Virus record (IMG/VR): IMGVR_UViG_3300043100_000006 | Location: 1-64,000 of that record | Reading direction: 5' to 3' (one strand) | Length of the DNA stretch: 64,000 nt | Origin: a virus | Part shown: one piece after another, positions 22,447-30,132 of the stretch | Layout of the letters: every line of letters starts with the position of its first letter | Position numbering within the stretch: the stretch's first letter is position 1 | Notes under the pieces: model-generated | What the model saw: the letters and a program-made list of their open reading frames with translations, nothing else | The model's database searches: none | What the model was told of the DNA's origin: nothing | Made by a program: the position numbers and the translations under genes

Positions 22447-22459
22447 TCCACCGGGTGGA
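22447..22459 (+). repeat. Palindromic repeat copy f
   Basis: TCCACCGGGTGGA with outer G-C pair (a change from C-G that keeps pairing). Lies between two genes, 39 nt before ATG 22499. Confidence 0.9.
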
Positions 22460-22498
22460 CAGATGCGCCCCATACCAAAAAGTGTTCGGAGGAAAGTC

Positions 22499-22639
22499 AT
22501 GTGGTTTGTAGCGGGATTAATTCTTGGAGCGATTGCGGGATTCTCGGCGGCGTGCCTGTTCCGGGCGCGACCTCCGAAATTGCCAGAACGAGAACCTGAA
22601 AACGTCGAGGCTTTCTATCGCCCTAGGCGTGCGGCATGA
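22499..22639 (+). CDS. Single-pass membrane protein (46 aa)
   Basis: ATG 22499 behind GGAGG. N-terminal membrane helix (WFVAGLILGAIAGFSAACLF) then a short Pro/Glu-rich tail. Resembles small phage inner-membrane proteins; a lysis or superinfection role is possible but not shown. Confidence 0.55.
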   Translation: MWFVAGLILGAIAGFSAACLFRARPPKLPEREPENVEAFYRPRRAA

Positions 22640-22863
22640 GGCTCCTGCGTTACATCCTGTCGCAGTTCGTCTGTCAGCATCGGCGACGGTCTAAGCCAAT
22701 CAGACTTAGCGGCGCCGATGCTGCTACGGAATCTTGCCTGGACTGTGGGAAGTTCCGGGAGTACGACTTCGACAAGATGATGACCGGGCCGTGGCGGGCG
22801 GATGAATCGAAGAAGAAGACATGGATGGATATTAAGCCGTGGAGCAAGAGCGAGGCGAAGTGA
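22636..22863 (+). CDS. Basic zinc-knuckle protein (75 aa)
   Basis: ATGA overlap. FVCQHRRRSK and SCLDCGKF clusters suggest a zinc site in a basic protein. Overlaps the next gene by GTGA. Confidence 0.55.
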   Translation: MRLLRYILSQFVCQHRRRSKPIRLSGADAATESCLDCGKFREYDFDKMMTGPWRADESKKKTWMDIKPWSKSEAK

Positions 22864-23444
22864 ATATCCTGAAAGTGGGACCAATCGAGAAACTGACGCG
22901 GGTCGACGCAGAGGCGCCCGAATACTCACGTCACGTCTGGTACGACGTAGAGAACGGTCGACTGGTGGCAACGAACGGGCATGCGCTGGTGATTGCGGCA
23001 GTCGAACCCGAGCCCAGAGACGTAAGCGGACTGGTTCCGCAAGCGACGTTTCGTTACGCAAGGACGCTTCTATACAAGCGCATGTACTCTACGCAATGCT
23101 TATCTGAGCAATTCATCTTTGGCGACGGAACCACGATGCCGCGGCCGCAGGGCGAATTCCCGGACTATGCCGCGATTGTACCCAAGGTTGCAGGACCGCC
23201 AACACTGACATTTAATCCAGAAGTGCTGGCGTTAATCGTCGCGGCCTTCCCGAAGCAGGAACTCGGCAAGAAGGGATCGAATCCAGGGTCAATCAGTTTG
23301 TGGGTAACGCCATCGGAAGATCCAGAGAAGCCGAACCCGATTGTAGTGAAGGCCCACTATCAGGGAGGGCTGGCGGTGTTGATGCCGGTGTCCGGAATGG
23401 ACCCGTCGAAGTGGAACACAGAACTGCCAGCTGGGAAGTTGTAG
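22860..23444 (+). CDS. Sliding-clamp-like protein (194 aa)
   Basis: GTG start in a GTGA overlap. The N-terminal half reads like one domain of a beta clamp: VNILKVGPIEKLTR, VENGRLVATNGHALVIAAVE is typical clamp text (YFVDGVLVATDGHRL type). A later domain has LTFNPEVLALIVAAF. It is shorter than bacterial DnaN (about 370 aa), so a reduced or divergent clamp; partner for the AAA+ loaders at 9212 and 12156 is plausible. Confidence 0.65.
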   Translation: MNILKVGPIEKLTRVDAEAPEYSRHVWYDVENGRLVATNGHALVIAAVEPEPRDVSGLVPQATFRYARTLLYKRMYSTQCLSEQFIFGDGTTMPRPQGEFPDYAAIVPKVAGPPTLTFNPEVLALIVAAFPKQELGKKGSNPGSISLWVTPSEDPEKPNPIVVKAHYQGGLAVLMPVSGMDPSKWNTELPAGKL

Positions 23445-23489
23445 GGGGCTGTAGGGCAAACAAGGTAGGACACGGAAAGGAGGTGCCAA

Positions 23490-23690
23490 TTGACGCATTC
23501 AAAGCTTTATCTGGCAATACAACTAAGTTGTGTGGCGCTGGCGGTGATGTCGTGTCGCTCCACATCCACAAAGAAGGGACTACAGCCTATTGCCGATTCA
23601 GCCCAGATTGACCGCGCCCGTAGAGCTTTGCGAACTGTAGCGGAGGCGGAGATTCACTGGTCGCAACTTTTGACGAGCGCGGTAAGCTGA
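23490..23690 (+). CDS. Small lipoprotein (66 aa)
   Basis: TTG start fixed by a perfect ribosome site, AAGGAGGTG, four bases upstream. Signal sequence LYLAIQLSCVALAVMSC with lipobox AVMSC; cysteine 22 would be lipidated. The rest is a helix of 40 residues. Small phage lipoproteins are sometimes outer-membrane spanins, but the early location makes that uncertain. Confidence 0.65.
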   Translation: MTHSKLYLAIQLSCVALAVMSCRSTSTKKGLQPIADSAQIDRARRALRTVAEAEIHWSQLLTSAVS

Positions 23691-23706
23691 GAGACGGAGG
23701 CGAGGA

Positions 23707-23880
23707 ATGGGCGGCACATTTTCAGATCGTTACGATGAAGAGGCTGCGGGGGATTTCTCAGACCCTAGCCTCCGCATAACGCGCATTCTCGAAGAAGCGC
23801 GTCAACGAGTAAAGCCTATCGTGGATCGAGAGCGCGAAGGCGAAGATATAGGCGACGTGCTCAATATGCGCCTAGATTGA
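23707..23880 (+). CDS. Small acidic hypothetical protein (57 aa)
   Basis: ATG 23707 behind GGAGGCGAGG. Charged and helical (ILEEARQRVKPIVDREREGE). Lies between two credible small genes with tight spacing. Confidence 0.5.
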   Translation: MGGTFSDRYDEEAAGDFSDPSLRITRILEEARQRVKPIVDREREGEDIGDVLNMRLD

Positions 23881-23891
23881 GGAGAACGGTA

Positions 23892-24170
23892 ATGTCATGG
23901 AGCGTAGCATCTCTCGGTAAAGCAGAGGCAGTCCGTAAGGACATCGCCAATCAATTCACTCGCGGATCGAAATGCGTCGAACCTGAAGAGGCTATCCGCC
24001 AAGCCGCGTCGCAGATTCTCGATAAAGCCCTCGCCAATCAAGCTAACGTCTACGTGGTCAAGGTGCAGGCGAGTGGCAGTCAGGGTTACGTAGACTATAG
24101 TTCGCCGGAGAAGGGCACCTATCACAGCCTGAGCATCGATGTTCAGGTGATGCACGGATTCGTTGAGTGA
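23892..24170 (+). CDS. Hypothetical protein (92 aa)
   Basis: ATG 23892 behind GAGGAGAACGG. Similar layout to small phage proteins with VRKDIANQF and a beta C-terminus (YHSLSIDVQVMHGFV). Not recognised. Confidence 0.55.
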   Translation: MSWSVASLGKAEAVRKDIANQFTRGSKCVEPEEAIRQAASQILDKALANQANVYVVKVQASGSQGYVDYSSPEKGTYHSLSIDVQVMHGFVE

Positions 24171-24209
24171 GTTGACTGTGACCTTCGGGCACGCCAGAGA
24201 GAGAGGGGT

Positions 24210-24410
24210 ATGTTCAGCGTAGAAGAAAAGCGGCAGATTGCAGAAAAGGTTCAGCAGGTTTTGCGGGAGACGAATCACCCCGAGTTGCCGAGCGTAGAGA
24301 TTCAGTTCAATCTCCACGTGGACGGCGCGGAGCCGTGGTCATGGGCCGACATTCGCAACAACGGTGCCGTACGACAGCCGAACGTTAATCCGTGGAACGA
24401 GAACGAGTAG
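24210..24410 (+). CDS. Small hypothetical protein (66 aa)
   Basis: ATG 24210. Helix RQIAEKVQQVLRE followed by a strand VEIQFNLHV and a WSWADIRNNGA segment. Not recognised. Confidence 0.5.
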   Translation: MFSVEEKRQIAEKVQQVLRETNHPELPSVEIQFNLHVDGAEPWSWADIRNNGAVRQPNVNPWNENE

Positions 24411-24457
24411 CGCGGGAGTTATTTCTTAACCTTGGGGTAACTCAAGAAAGGTCACCG

Positions 24458-24622
24458 ATGTTTCGGATTAGAACATTGTTCTGGGTGATTTGGTGGGCGC
24501 TGTGCGGCAGACTTTCGGCTAGGCGGCACGAACTGTATGTCGCAGATTTCAACTATCGCGGCTCGAAGTTCAGCATCCACCGCTTTGACATGCGGAAACA
24601 TTGGCACGAAAAGTATTTGTAG
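24458..24622 (+). CDS. Small membrane-associated protein (54 aa)
   Basis: ATG 24458 behind AGAAAGG. First helix FRIRTLFWVIWWALCGRL is hydrophobic, then a basic, aromatic tail. The leader has GAGTTA/TAACTC, echoing the leader palindromes at 16951 and 17803. Confidence 0.5.
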   Translation: MFRIRTLFWVIWWALCGRLSARRHELYVADFNYRGSKFSIHRFDMRKHWHEKYL

Positions 24623-24654
24623 TTTGGGGCAATTCAAGAGAAAAGGAGAACGGG

Positions 24655-24849
24655 ATGCTTCGATTTATTCTCAGGCGGCAGCGTTATGACGGCGAATGCC
24701 TCAATGCGCTAAAGACGGACCATGAGACCATTGATTGTGACGTGCCCGCGCTAGAAAAGGCGCTGTGCTCGGGCGGTCAAGGCGGAGGGCCAAGTGGCGA
24801 TGCTTTTGACCGACGCGAACTTATGGCAGTAGAAGTTTTGCTGAAGTAA
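24655..24849 (+). CDS. Small hypothetical protein (64 aa)
   Basis: ATG 24655 behind AAAAGGAGAA. Basic N-terminus (RFILRRQRYDGE), acidic end. Not recognised. It ends where the IS-like segment begins. Confidence 0.5.
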   Translation: MLRFILRRQRYDGECLNALKTDHETIDCDVPALEKALCSGGQGGGPSGDAFDRRELMAVEVLLK

Positions 24850-24929
24850 CGAGCTTGCTCCGCCGTAGTGGTGCTCTGCCCTGGAAAGGCACATTTTCTG
24901 AAGGGCATCAGGAAAGCGGAGTAGGGAGA

Positions 24930-25068
24930 GTGCGGCGGCTGAAACAGAGTAGCCAAGATCGTATCGGCGGGGTATCTCTGATAAATGTGCGCACGATGTA
25001 CAGGATAGGCAGAACGCCAAAATTGCCGAGGTATTCCTGATAAACGTGTTGCAGGTAGGCCGCCGCAC
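24930..25068 (+). repeat. Inverted repeat and direct repeats, putative IS605-type left end
   Basis: GTGCGGCGGC (24930-24939) is the exact reverse complement of GCCGCCGCAC (25059-25068). Between them, GGTATCTCTGATAAATGTG recurs as GGTATTCCTGATAAACGTG. No coding signal is seen from 24850 to 25103. The tnpB remnant starts 35 nt later, so this is probably the element's structured end, or a non-coding RNA. Confidence 0.5.
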
Positions 25069-25103
25069 TTATCTTTAACCAGTGAGTCAGAAGGAAAGGA
25101 AAT

Positions 25104-25895
25104 ATGATTCGGTCGTATTTAATTCGACTCAGGCCAACAAAACGTCAAGCCGATGAGCTTGAGCGAATTTTAGGGGTTTGCTGCGAACTATATAATGCAG
25201 CCTTGCAGGAGCGCCGGGATGCGTGGAAGGTGGAGCGGAAGTCGATCAGCTACTACGATCAAACGAAGGAGTTGACGGAACTACGAACTCTCGATGCGGA
25301 AACTGCCTCTGTACCGTGTCATATCGCCCGCGATCCGTTGCGCCGGGTAGCTAGAGCGTTCGACGCTTTCTTTCGACGATGCAAGCAGGGCCAAACTCCA
25401 GGTTTTCCCCGTTGGCGATCCAAGAAACGATATGACAGTTTCGGCGTTGAGTGTCGAATTGACGGCGATATATTGCTCATTCCGTGCATGGGGCTGCGAT
25501 TCAGGAGCCATCGAAATATCAAAGGAACTCCACGTCACTGTGTAATTATCCGTACCGGGTTGAAATGGACTGCTAGAATCGCCTGTGAGATAGGACCAGC
25601 GCCGGATAAGCGACCTATCTTTAATCCGGTCGGCATCGACCTTGGACTTGAGAACTTCCTGTACTGCTCCGATGGTACGTTCGTGGACAATCCACGGTGG
25701 ACGGCGGAACATGTTCCCGCATGTACGAGTGGGCGGCAGACTGGCTCGTCGCGGAGATTCAATTCAAGCCATACGCCCCAGAAACGCGACCGGGAGGGGC
25801 CGCTAAATGACCGTATCCAACGAGCGCGAATTTACGGGCTGGCGCTTCGTAAAGCCGTCAGGGTGCGGTTCATTCCGGTCGTGGCTACTGTATAG
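25104..25895 (+). pseudogene. tnpB: IS605-family TnpB remnant (RuvC truncated)
   Basis: ATG 25104 behind AAGGAAAGG. The N-terminal half is classical TnpB: YLIRLRPTKRQADELERIL, LYNAALQERRDAW, PCHIARDPLRRVARAFDAFF, PGFPRW. The first RuvC motif GIDLGLENFLYCSDGTFV is present with its Asp. After NPRW the homology ends and the frame runs over unrelated phage sequence; RuvC II, zinc finger and RuvC III are absent. Probably inactive. Recombination left it fused to a phage gene. Confidence 0.85.
25721..25810 (+). CDS. Possible gene end interrupted by tnpB (29 aa)
   Basis: In a frame different from tnpB, an ATG opens MYEWAADWLVAEIQFKPYAP and ends at TGA 25810, overlapping the next gene by ATGA. It may be the tail of a phage gene whose front was replaced by the insertion. 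Confidence 0.35.
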   Translation: MYEWAADWLVAEIQFKPYAPETRPGGAAK

Positions 25896-26007
25896 CTGGA
25901 GATTGCGGCGGCGATGGGAAGGAGAATTCACACTGGTCTACGAGTGCGGCTTTCGGTACTTCGGAATCGAGCGCGTCTGGGAATACGTGGAACGAGGGGA
26001 AATGTAA
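25807..26007 (+). CDS. Small hypothetical protein (66 aa)
   Basis: ATGA start; contains SWLLYSWRLRRRWEGEFTL and is basic and aromatic. Not recognised; overlaps the next start by one base. Confidence 0.5.
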   Translation: MTVSNEREFTGWRFVKPSGCGSFRSWLLYSWRLRRRWEGEFTLVYECGFRYFGIERVWEYVERGEM

Positions 26008-26297
26008 TGAGCACATCCAACGAGGAAGCACGGATCGAGTCGCTGATTGACGATATAGCCTTGGACCTGATCGGCAACCCAGAATTCTCGCGTCGTCAAA
26101 TCGAGGCAGACTCAAAGAAGTACCGGGCGCTGTGTGCTTCACTAAAGACTGCCTACCAGCGCGGCCTGTCCGACGCCACAGAGAGAGCGGCGAAAATTGC
26201 GAAGGAACATTGGCGATCAGAGAACGGTTCGCTGCTCCATGCCTCGATTATCGGAGATCACATCGCGGCTTCCATCCGCAGCAAGGAAGGGGAATAG
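26007..26297 (+). CDS. Helical hypothetical protein (96 aa)
   Basis: ATG 26007 overlapping the previous TAA. Helical throughout (YRALCASLKTAYQRGLSDAT). Not recognised. Confidence 0.55.
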   Translation: MSTSNEEARIESLIDDIALDLIGNPEFSRRQIEADSKKYRALCASLKTAYQRGLSDATERAAKIAKEHWRSENGSLLHASIIGDHIAASIRSKEGE

Positions 26298-26298
26298 C

Positions 26299-26409
26299 AT
26301 GGCGAACTGGGGTAAGTTGAGTTGGGTTGAGAAAGCCTGCATCGTGGCGGTCGGTGTCGCTGCAATTGTGTGGACACTTGTACTGTGGCAGATTGAGCAT
26401 GGAAAGTGA
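26299..26409 (+). CDS. One-helix membrane peptide (36 aa)
   Basis: ATG 26299 behind AAGGGGAA. KACIVAVGVAAIVWTLVLW is a clear membrane helix with a short charged tail. Confidence 0.5.
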   Translation: MANWGKLSWVEKACIVAVGVAAIVWTLVLWQIEHGK

Positions 26410-26423
26410 GCGGGGAGGAACGA

Positions 26424-26645
26424 ATGCTACCTAACACTGCGCCGCTAAAGTTGTCGAGAGAGGATCGTATGTTTCTGGCGGGAGTTCTCGTCTCGCTGAC
26501 TGTCGTGAAAATCTTCGGCAACGATGCAGTATTTGATGAGATTGTTCGTAGTGTGGGGGATGTTCAGCTTCTCGACGAAGCTACCCGAAGCGGCAATCTT
26601 AGGCGTAGCGGGATGAGTGATTGGAAGCGGAGACAGGCGCGATGA
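26424..26645 (+). CDS. Hypothetical protein (73 aa)
   Basis: ATG 26424 behind GGGGAGGAA, chosen over GTG 26406. Middle segment DRMFLAGVLVSLTVVKIFG may insert in a membrane. Coupled to the next frame by ATGA. Confidence 0.5.
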   Translation: MLPNTAPLKLSREDRMFLAGVLVSLTVVKIFGNDAVFDEIVRSVGDVQLLDEATRSGNLRRSGMSDWKRRQAR

Positions 26646-26695
26646 ACAAGTCCTTGCTCCCTTTGGTGCTCTTGATGGCGATGGGGGGTATATGA
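26642..26695 (+). CDS. 17-residue coupled peptide
   Basis: ATGA at both ends; MNKSLLPLVLLMAMGGI resembles a signal peptide core. It may only couple translation to the next gene. Confidence 0.3.
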   Translation: MNKSLLPLVLLMAMGGI

Positions 26696-27156
26696 CGGTA
26701 ACTCTAGAGCGGGTGCGACCTACGGAGGACGCGATTCTAGTAATGGTGCGAGATCACTACTCCCATCGGTCGAATGTTGTAGCGCGTCCTAGAACCGCTA
26801 AGACTAGCAAGACATGGTGGTCGAATGCGAAGTTGATTGTTTTTTCTGATCCTGAGCGCACCTTCGTTTTCGCTTGGCAGTGGCCGCGAGTAGAGTACCG
26901 TGCCGACAAGCAGGACGGGTTCAATAACACAATGTTTCATCGTTCATATCGGTGTGCGGCAAAGGCCAGCGAAATCATTTTAGCGGCGGAACAAGCGGTA
27001 GTCGCGGAGTGGGGGCCGAATCGCGCATATACCTACGTTGACCCGGAAGAAGTCAGTGCAAATCCTGGCTACTGCTACAAGATAGCGGGATGGGAATTCG
27101 TAACAATATCCAAAAGCGGCAAACATTTGTTGCAGAAACAATTAGCGGCGAAGTAA
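26692..27156 (+). CDS. Conserved phage protein, GNAT-like (154 aa)
   Basis: ATGA start. HYSHRSN near the N-terminus, FAWQWPRVEYRADKQDGFNN centrally, then TYVDPEEVSANPGYCYKIAGW. This layout recurs in phage proteins I know as Mom/GNAT-like or uncharacterised families near PAPS-reductase genes; assignment is tentative. Precedes a PAPS-reductase-family gene. Confidence 0.6.
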   Translation: MTVTLERVRPTEDAILVMVRDHYSHRSNVVARPRTAKTSKTWWSNAKLIVFSDPERTFVFAWQWPRVEYRADKQDGFNNTMFHRSYRCAAKASEIILAAEQAVVAEWGPNRAYTYVDPEEVSANPGYCYKIAGWEFVTISKSGKHLLQKQLAAK

Positions 27157-27187
27157 TTGGTGGCGTTCTCTGTACGGGAGGGATGGA

Positions 27188-27937
27188 ATGAGCGAACCAT
27201 TGGTAGTCACGTTTGGCGGAGGTCGGAACGGTACTGGTTTACTGCTGGGCATGTACGAGCGTCAGATTAAGCCCGATCTGATTATGTTCGCGGACACGGG
27301 CGGCGAGAAACCTGAGACCTATCGCCACATCCACATGTTCGACGAATGGCTTCTCGCTCACGGAATGCCGGGGATCACAACGGTCAGGAAATCATCGAAG
27401 TACAACAGTCTCTACCACGAGTGCCACGTTCGCAAAACTCTGCCCTCTCTCGCGTTTGGCTGGCGGTCATGTTCGGACAAGTGGAAGCAGGAGCCACAGC
27501 GTAAGTTCCTGCAACACTGGGAGCCTGCCGTAGCGTGCTGGGGGAACGGTGGCAAAGTGCGGCGTGTGATCGGCTTCCATGCTGGGGAGTCGCATCGCGC
27601 CGCACGATTTACCGAGGACGAGAAATACCGCAACGTCTATCCTCTGATTACATGGGGCTGGGACAACGGAGACTGCATCGCGGCGATTGAGCGGCACGGG
27701 TTGGAGATTCCGCCCAAGAGCGCGTGCTTCTTTTGCCCAGCCAGCACCAAGGCGGAAGTGTTGGCCCTACGCCGGGACGATCCGGGATCATACGAGGCCG
27801 CCGTTCTCATGGAGCGAAATGCCGCGCCAACGCTGGTAAAGATTAAAGGACTAGGCCGACATTGGAGTTGGGAGAACTTGCAAGCCGCGCCGGACGTGCA
27901 TTGCGTAGAACAAAGCTGCATATGTTTTGACGAATAG
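27188..27937 (+). CDS. PAPS-reductase-family / adenine-nucleotide alpha-hydrolase protein (249 aa)
   Basis: ATG 27188 behind GGGAGGG. The PP-loop-like N-terminus VVTFGGGRNGTGLLLGM replaces SGGKDS with GGGRNGTG; MFADTGGEKPETYRHI is the typical second motif. The C-terminus has CFFCPAS and CVEQSCICF, likely an Fe-S or zinc site. Phage relatives are linked to phosphorothioate (DndC-like) or other DNA sulfur or amine modification. Reaction unproven. Confidence 0.85.
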   Translation: MSEPLVVTFGGGRNGTGLLLGMYERQIKPDLIMFADTGGEKPETYRHIHMFDEWLLAHGMPGITTVRKSSKYNSLYHECHVRKTLPSLAFGWRSCSDKWKQEPQRKFLQHWEPAVACWGNGGKVRRVIGFHAGESHRAARFTEDEKYRNVYPLITWGWDNGDCIAAIERHGLEIPPKSACFFCPASTKAEVLALRRDDPGSYEAAVLMERNAAPTLVKIKGLGRHWSWENLQAAPDVHCVEQSCICFDE

Positions 27938-27974
27938 GAAGTGATACCTGGGTATCCACCCTAAAGGAGAAGTC

Positions 27975-28235
27975 ATGGCAACGTGCGGGTTCCAAATGTC
28001 GGGCGGGCTGTGCGGAGTTCCAATAGTGCCGCAGGCTGAATCGCCGACAGGGTACGCGCACGCAAGCGGTTACGGATGGCTGCATTGGGCATCGCCGACT
28101 CCGTACCGGGTGAGTGTTGAGGTATTCGTGCCATGCGCGGTATGCGGCAAGATACGAAGCGAGAATCCGGCGCACATTCAATTCGGCGGGCACAAGTTCA
28201 CGGCGCGGATTGTGGAGAGAAGTTGCAGGAGCTAG
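27975..28235 (+). CDS. Cys-rich hypothetical protein (86 aa)
   Basis: ATG 27975 behind AAAGGAGAA. CGFQMSGGLCGVP and CAVCGK suggest a zinc ribbon; SPTGYAHASGYGWLHW between. Small phage DNA-binding type, not recognised further. Confidence 0.55.
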   Translation: MATCGFQMSGGLCGVPIVPQAESPTGYAHASGYGWLHWASPTPYRVSVEVFVPCAVCGKIRSENPAHIQFGGHKFTARIVERSCRS

Positions 28236-28266
28236 GGCTACTGCGGTAATTGACAGGGAGGGGTGA

Positions 28267-28749
28267 ATGAGGACGGACGCTTACTTGTCGGATGATCGGC
28301 TATATCGCTACTGGCTGCTGCGCGTCTGGGATGACGCGCTGCCGATTAACTGTACCTGTGGCGTCAACCCTTCGAAGGCTGACGAGAAAGAGAACGATCC
28401 TACAATTCGCAAGGACATCGGGTTCTCGGAGCGGCAGGGATTCGGCGGGCTGCTCAAGGTTAACCTGTCGGCGTTCCGCAGTACCGATCCGAAAGGCGCT
28501 AGGTATCAGCCCATTGGTGAATTTAATACCCCAGCACACATCCGACAATATTTCGATACGTTCAACGCAAAGCAGATGACATTTTGCTGGGGGAGAAATG
28601 GAACCCGCTTCTTTACTCAGGCCGCAAACCTGCGGGCGGAATTCCCAGAGGCAGTGTGTTTCGGTAGAAATCCAGATGGTACGCCGCGCCATACGCTGAT
28701 GCTGCCTTACACAACAACACTGGAACTATACGAACCAATCCCGTACTAA
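28267..28749 (+). CDS. DUF1643 protein (160 aa)
   Basis: ATG 28267. LYRYWLLRVWDDALPINCTC and NPSKADEKENDPTIRK (the NPS-x-A-D..DPT motif) are characteristic of DUF1643, widespread in phages and plasmids. Function unknown; the fold may bind a nucleotide. Complete length. Confidence 0.9.
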   Translation: MRTDAYLSDDRLYRYWLLRVWDDALPINCTCGVNPSKADEKENDPTIRKDIGFSERQGFGGLLKVNLSAFRSTDPKGARYQPIGEFNTPAHIRQYFDTFNAKQMTFCWGRNGTRFFTQAANLRAEFPEAVCFGRNPDGTPRHTLMLPYTTTLELYEPIPY

Positions 28750-28789
28750 CTGGGCTGGATTTCGAGTCTGTGCGGAGAGAGGAGCGGGG

Positions 28790-28939
28790 ATGCTTGGAAC
28801 ATTGATTGGAATCTTTGGCATACTAACGTCGGTATGGTTGCAGAACTGGCTGGCTGCGTCTTGGGCTTTAGCATTCACCTTTATGGCAGAGGCTTCGCGG
28901 ATAAACGATAAGCGTGAGCGGTCTACTAGGAGGGGATGA
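28790..28939 (+). CDS. Membrane micro-protein (49 aa)
   Basis: ATG 28790 behind GGAGCGGGG. Hydrophobic N-terminal two-thirds (TLIGIFGILTSVWLQNWLAA) and a basic end. Overlaps the following start. Confidence 0.5.
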   Translation: MLGTLIGIFGILTSVWLQNWLAASWALAFTFMAEASRINDKRERSTRRG

Positions 28940-29166
28940 TGCCGACTAAGCCAATAGGCAGCGATTTCGTTGAGGAGGTCGCTGAGCACAATGTCCGCTG
29001 CTCCGAATGCCGCTTGCTGATCGTTGGCGGTCAGACCTGCCTCGTATCGCGCAAGGATGGCAAGGTTAAGAAGCGCGTATGCGGCGAGAATTGCAGGCTG
29101 GAGTTCGATGCGCGATTTTGGCAAAATGCGGCACGACGAAATCAACGAAGGAGGGACCGTGGCTGA
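28936..29166 (+). CDS. Zinc-finger protein (76 aa)
   Basis: ATG 28936 (or 28939) behind TAGGAGGGG. CSEC and CGENC plus a basic C-terminus (NQRRRDRG). Overlaps the next gene by 8 nt. Confidence 0.6.
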   Translation: MMPTKPIGSDFVEEVAEHNVRCSECRLLIVGGQTCLVSRKDGKVKKRVCGENCRLEFDARFWQNAARRNQRRRDRG

Positions 29167-29431
29167 CTCATTGAGACAAGAGCGCGCGCGGCAGGCACGA
29201 GCAAAGCGCGGCTATACCGAATGGACTGATGGATTGGTGGCTAACTTCGCCGAGCAGGAGGAGCGGCTACTCGTTCGGGAGATCGTCGCTAAACTACGTG
29301 AGACTCGTGACCGCCGCAAGCAATTTGGCGATGCTGTCAGCCAAGCGGCAGCGGCAGAATTGGATTATCAGGCGTCCGAGCTTGAGCGCATCCACGGCCT
29401 AGAGCCGGAGAAGGAGAGGAATAATCAATGA
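29159..29431 (+). CDS. Helical hypothetical protein (90 aa)
   Basis: GTG 29159 behind GGAGGG. Highly charged helix (RQERARQARAKRGYTEW ... LLVREIVAKLRETRDRRK). Coiled-coil-like; not recognised. Confidence 0.6.
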   Translation: MADSLRQERARQARAKRGYTEWTDGLVANFAEQEERLLVREIVAKLRETRDRRKQFGDAVSQAAAAELDYQASELERIHGLEPEKERNNQ

Positions 29432-29610
29432 ACCGAGAACTAGATGGCGAGATTGCGGAAATCGTCTATGGCTGGAAATTGACGCACGTCGGCCCGGATG
29501 CTCAAGGACAGAACGAGTGCGACATTCTCTCGCCTAACGGTAAATTGCCGCAAGGATTCGAACTGCCACGGGTCGGCAAGATTCACCGCGCATATCTTTG
29601 TCCGTCATAA
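29428..29610 (+). CDS. Small hypothetical protein (60 aa)
   Basis: ATGA start. LDGEIAEIVYGWKLTHVGPD is shared in style with phage proteins of unknown function. Not recognised. Confidence 0.55.
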   Translation: MNRELDGEIAEIVYGWKLTHVGPDAQGQNECDILSPNGKLPQGFELPRVGKIHRAYLCPS

Positions 29611-29627
29611 AAAGCCCGTCGTATTCT
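29598..29627 (+). promoter_or_regulatory. Possible promoter before 29703
   Basis: TTGTCC 29598-29603, 18-nt spacer, TATTCT 29622-29627. It has the -10 of the family but lacks the conserved CACTAG block. Confidence 0.3.
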
Positions 29628-29702
29628 GGTTTGAAACTTACGTGGAAGCGGCGGCAGAAAAGAAAGAATAGACCTTACAGTCTTGAGAGGAGATGGTGAG
29701 AG

Positions 29703-29966
29703 ATGGAAAAGACAACGTTTTGGGCCGATACGCATGGGAACCGAAGCACAGTTAGGTGCGGCAATGAAGAAGTACTGACCGACTGCCGTTCCTCGGAGGC
29801 GCGCGCCATCGCACGCCAATTGAACGATGTCTTAGCGAGAGCTATGCAAGAGCAGCGTCCAGCGGAAGTGCTAAAGAAATCTATCGGTAAGATGAGTGCT
29901 GCGGAGAAGCGCGCCGCCCTGATAACTGAATATGCCGTGATGCGCGTCTTGGATCATGAAAACTAG
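29703..29966 (+). CDS. Hypothetical protein (87 aa)
   Basis: ATG 29703. Beta strand then helices (EARAIARQLNDVLARAMQEQ). Not recognised; fits the small accessory gene set. Confidence 0.5.
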   Translation: MEKTTFWADTHGNRSTVRCGNEEVLTDCRSSEARAIARQLNDVLARAMQEQRPAEVLKKSIGKMSAAEKRAALITEYAVMRVLDHEN

Positions 29967-30027
29967 CCACGGGACGTGAATCGTAGAATATGCGTTGTCA
30001 AATCTGAATCGGAGGACAAACCCTGGA

Positions 30028-30132
30028 ATGAAGTTTCTAATCGCTGCACTCTTGATGGCATCGTGCCGTCCACCGGGTGGACAGATTCGGCCCCTCTTTA
30101 TTTTAACCTTGACATTCCACAGCCGCATGTAA
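30028..30132 (+). CDS. Short lipoprotein-like peptide carrying a palindromic repeat (34 aa)
   Basis: ATG 30028 with GGAGG about 12 nt upstream. FLIAALLMASC is a lipoprotein-type signal; directly after the Cys the frame translates repeat copy g (RPPGGQIRP). Perhaps a lipoprotein gene broken by the repeat. Confidence 0.4.
   Translation: MKFLIAALLMASCRPPGGQIRPLFILTLTFHSRM
30069..30081 (+). repeat. Palindromic repeat copy g
   Basis: TCCACCGGGTGGA with outer G-C pair, followed by CAGATTCGG, the same flank type as copies c and f. Confidence 0.9.

Noticed and set aside
22860-23444. Full DnaN sliding clamp
   Set aside because: Only about half the normal length; kept as clamp-like.
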